NCBI GenBank assembly: GCA_039621445.1
Contig: CP154957.1
Location: forward strand, 19,422,714-19,486,713
Direction of reading: 5' to 3'
Length of the DNA: 64,000 nt
Origin: Euglena gracilis
Taxonomy: Eukaryota; Euglenida; Euglenophyceae; Euglenales
Shown here: piece by piece, positions 60,801 to 64,000 of the stretch
Layout: every line of letters starts with the position of its first letter
How positions within the stretch are numbered: the stretch's first letter is position 1
Notes under the pieces: generated by a model
The model's database searches: none
What the model was told of the DNA's origin: nothing
What the model saw: the letters and a program-made list of their open reading frames with translations, nothing else
Position numbers and translations under genes: made by a program

Positions 60801-63800
60801 ACCCGGAGCCAGATGGGGGTGTGACGAGATGGGGTGGTCACGTGCCCTGTTCCCAGTGCTTCGAAGCTTTGGCTAGCTGGCTTCGGCTTGGAACCCTCGT
60901 TGCCGAACAGCCATGGGGAGGAACGCGTAGAGCCGCACACTTTGGGGATGACGACATTGTTACTCTCATGCGTTGCTGAGGCCCACTGATGTGGTATCGC
61001 CAGCTGACCCGTCATCCCGTCCCGACCGCTGGGTGGCTGGTGGGCAGGGCATGTTCCATGGCATGTGGTGTTGTGGGCTGTGGCGAGGGATGGCTTGCGG
61101 GCACCAGAAGACCGGCTCGCCGCTTGCACCCCACCCCTCTTTGCTCCCCTGGAGGAAGCCACAGGGCTGGAGTGGCTGCGCTGGGTGTTTCTCAGCAGTG
61201 CCGTGCACTGGGGTTGGGGGGGGGGCAACTGGCCCAGCATTGGCGGGACTGTTTTTTTGGGGAGGGCGGTGGCATGAGGGCTTGTGGGCCTGGCGCAAGT
61301 GATGTCCTTCCCCCTTTGGTGGCATTTGTGTGGTGCAGTGTCCGCTTCGGGGATCGTCCAGCAGCCCCTCTGTGGCATGGCTGCGTGGGTCAACACCCGG
61401 AGCCAGATGGGGGTGTGACGAGATGGGGTGGTCACGTGCCCTGTTCCCAGTGCTTCGAAGCTTTGGCTAGCTGGCTTCGGCTTGGAACCCTCGTTGCCGA
61501 ACAGCCATGGGGAGGAACGCGTAGAGCCGCACACTTTGGGGATGACGACATTGTTACTCTCATGCGTTGCTGAGGCCCACTGATGTGGTATCGCCAGCTG
61601 ACCCGTCATCCCGTCCCGACCGCTGGGTGGCTGGTGGGCAGGGCATGTTCCATGGCATGTGGTGTTGTGGGCTGTGGCGAGGGATGGCTTGCGGGCACCA
61701 GAAGACCGGCTCGCCGCTTGCACCCCACCCCTCTTTGCTCCCCTGGAGGAAGCCACAGGGCTGGAGTGGCTGCGCTGGGTGTTTCTCAGCAGTGCCGTGC
61801 ACTGGGGTTGGGGGGGGGGGGGGCAACTGGCCCAGCATTGGCGGGACTGTTTTTTTGGGGAGGGCGGTGGCACGGGGGCTTGTGGGCCTGGCGCCAGTGA
61901 TGTCCTTCCCCCTTTGGTGGCATTTGTGTGGTGCAGTGTCCGCTTCGGGGATCGTCCAGCAGCCCCTCTGTGGCATGGCTGCGTGGGTCAACACCCGGAG
62001 CCAGATGGGGGTGTGACGAGATGGGGTGGTCACGTGCCCTGTTCCCAGTGCTCCGAAGCTTTGGCTAATTGGCTTCGGCTTGGAACCCTCGTTGCCGAAC
62101 AGCCATGGGGAGGAACGCGTAGAGCCGCACACTTTGGGGATGACGACATTGTTACTCTCATGCGTTGCTGAGGCCCACTGATGTGGTATCGCCAGCTGAC
62201 CCGTCATCCCGTCCCGACCGCTGGGTGGCTGGTGGGCAGGGCATGTTCCATGGCATGTGGTGTTGTGGGCTGTGGCGAGGGATGGCTTGCGGGCACCAGA
62301 AGACCGGCTCGCCGCTTGCACCCACCCCTCTTTGCTCCCCTGGAGGAAGCCACAGGGCTGGAGTGGCTGCGCTGGGTGTTTCTCAGCAGTGCCGTGCACT
62401 GGGGTTGGGGGGGGGGGCAACTGGCCCAGCATTGGCGGGACTGTTTTTTGGGGAGGGCGGTGGCACGGGGGCTTGTGGGCCTGGCGCCAGTGATGTCCTT
62501 CCCCCTTTGGTGGCATTTGTGTGGTGCAGTGTCCGCTTCGGGGATCGTCCAGCAGCCCCTCTGTGGCATGGCTGCGTGGGTCAACACCCGGAGCCAGATG
62601 GGGGTGTGACGAGATGGGGTGGTCACGTGCCCTGTTCCCAGTGTTTCGAAGCTTTGGCTAGCTGGCTTCGGCTTGGAACCCTCGTTGCCGAACAGCCATG
62701 GGGAGGAACGCGTAGAGCCGCACACTTTGGGGATGACGACATTGTTACTCTCATGCGTTGCTGAGGCCCACTGATGTGGTATCGCCAGCTGAGCATCCCG
62801 TCCCGACCGCTGGGTGGCTGGTGGGCAGGGCATGTTCCATGGCATGTGGTGTTGTGGGCTGTGGCGAGGGATGGCTTGCGGGCACCAGAAGACCGGCTCG
62901 CCGCTTGCACCCCACCCCTCTTTGCTCCCCTGGAGGAAGCCACAGGGCTGGAGTGGCTGCGCTGGGTGTTTCTCAGCAGTGCCGTGCACTGGGGTTGGGG
63001 GGGGGGGGGCAACTGGCCCAGCATTGGCGGGACTGTTTTTTTGGGGAGGGGGGTGGCACGGGAGCTTGTGGGCCTGGCGCCAGTGATGTCCTTCCCCCTT
63101 TGGTGGCATTTGTGTGGTGCAGTGTCCGCTTCGGGGATCGTCCAGCAGCCCCTCTGTGGCATGGCTGCGTGGGTCAACACCCGGAGCCAGATGGGGGTGT
63201 GACGAGATGGGGTGGTCACGTGCCCTGTTCCCAGTGCTTCGAAGCTTTGGCTAGCTGGCTTCGGCTTGGAACCCTCGTTGCCGAACAGCCATGGGGAGGA
63301 ACGCGTAGAGCCGCACACTTTGGGGATGACGACATTGTTACTCTCATGCGTTGCTGAGGCCCACTGATGTGGTATCGCCAGCTGACCCGTCATCCCGTCC
63401 CGACCGCTGGGTGGCTGGTGGGCAGGGCATGTTCCATGGCATGTGGTGTTGTGGGCTGTGGCGAGGGATGGCTTGCGGGCACCAGAAGACCGGCTCGCCG
63501 CTTGCACCCCACCCCTCTTTGCTCCCCTGGAGGAAGCCACAGGGCTGGAGTGGCTGCGCTGGGTGTTTCTCAGCAGTGCCGTGCACTGGGGTTGGGGGGG
63601 GGGCAACTGGCCCAGCATTGGCGGGACTGTTTTTTTGGGGAGGGCGGTGGCACGGGGGCTTGTGGGCCTGGCGCCAGTGATGTCCTTCCCCCTTTGGTGG
63701 CATTTGTGTGGTGCAGTGTCCGCTTCGGGGATCGTCCAGCAGCCCCTCTGTGGCATGGCTGCGTGGGTCAACACCCGGAGCCAGATGGGGGTGTGACGAG

Positions 63801-64000
63801 ATGGGGTGGTCACGTGCCCTGTTCCCAGTGTTTCGAAGCTTTGGCTAGCTGGCTTCGGCTTGGAACCCTCGTTGCCGAACAGCCATGGGGAGGAACGCGT
63901 AGAGCCGCACACTTTGGGGATGACGACATTGTTACTCTCATGCGTTGCTGAGGCCCACTGATGTGGTATCGCCAGCTGACCCGTCATCCCGTCCCGACCG
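51841..64000 (+). repeat. Satellite array, about 594-bp unit, about 20 units, runs off the window
   Basis: Unit starts (GACCGCTGGGTGGCTGG) at about 51843, 52431, 53000, 53594, 54190, 54782, 55377, 55974, 56570, 57455, 58047, 58644, 59243, 59837, 60431, 61024, 61618, 62216, 62807 and 63402. Units are mostly over 97% alike and differ in a G run (8-13) before CAACTGGCCCAGC and a T run before GGGGAGGG. One unit (52431) lacks 24 bp and another (57.05-57.43 kb) is heavily altered. Variants are clustered: GACTGCTGGG in units 2-3, GCTCTCCTGG from 54.3 to 58.8 kb, CATTTGTGTGG from 60.1 kb on. The period is a multiple of three and GC-rich, which explains the frames up to 517 codons on the minus strand; these are not called as genes. 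Confidence 0.95.
57040..57455 (+). repeat. Aberrant satellite unit
   Basis: Between two normal units, order is kept (CCGCACACTTT, GACGACATTGTT, TTGCTGACCCACTGATG, CAGACCGGCTCGCCGCTTGC, GGGATCGCCAGTGATGTCC) but dozens of small deletions and substitutions shorten it to about 415 bp. The flanking units are ordinary. It is either a relic escaping homogenisation or a local consensus error. Confidence 0.7.

Noticed and set aside
51841-64000. Long open frames (up to 517 codons) on both strands of the satellite
   Set aside because: Frames are open on several registers at once because the unit is GC-rich and 594 bp is a multiple of three. They repeat with the satellite and break with G-run length.
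1-64000. rRNA, tRNA, bacterial operons, ribosome-binding sites, riboswitches
   Set aside because: None was seen. The introns, BED/DUF659 and pogo-type transposases and satellite DNA point to a eukaryotic nucleus, so bacterial-type signals are not expected.

Overview
This window is nuclear DNA of a eukaryote that I cannot place further. The evidence is multi-exon genes with GT-AG introns. In the best-resolved gene four introns are only 43, 46, 47 and 51 nt long, while two others run to about 2.2 kb and 10 kb and are packed with transposons. Two host genes are recognisable by family. An ABCC (MRP)-type ABC transporter runs on the minus strand from about 9.44 kb down to 2.52 kb and off the left edge. 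An SMG5/6/7-EST1 family gene (nonsense-mediated decay or telomerase factor) runs on the plus strand from its start codon at 33277 to at least 48986. A third, unrecognised minus-strand gene may lie at 12.7-14.8 kb. I saw no rRNA, tRNA or CRISPR.

Layout. 1-9.5 kb: the transporter, its introns filled with C/G-run elements, tandem duplications and a cluster of 18-bp ATTGCGC hairpins. 9.5-16.9 kb: mostly non-coding, with a 100-bp MITE, a 0.5-kb foldback built on CTCAATTATGGGG, and a GGGA microsatellite. 16.9-29.2 kb: a graveyard of DNA transposons, comprising a possible tyrosine-recombinase gene in two broken copies, a BED/DUF659 hAT transposase, a pogo/CENP-B-like transposase, and a 5.5-kb composite bounded by perfect 78-bp terminal inverted repeats (TIRs) with several nested elements. 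29.2-49 kb: the SMG/EST1 gene with a transposon-filled 10-kb intron. 49.6-64 kb: a roughly 594-bp satellite array running off the right edge, with one 1.85-kb insertion full of minisatellites.

The unusual theme is a set of inverted-repeat elements whose ends lie in runs of C or G, often beside a long near-perfect palindrome and with arrays of short iterated motifs just inside the ends. Two of these elements encode homologous 140-160 residue proteins of unknown function and a third carries a matching N-terminal fragment. That trio is my best candidate for an undescribed mobile system. At least three small elements have hAT-like ends starting CATA with 8-bp target duplications that match at 8/8, 7/8 and 7/8 positions. 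Exon boundaries are inferred by eye from splice signals, reading phase and family resemblance. Homopolymer runs may carry sequencing error, so frameshifts next to them should be read cautiously.
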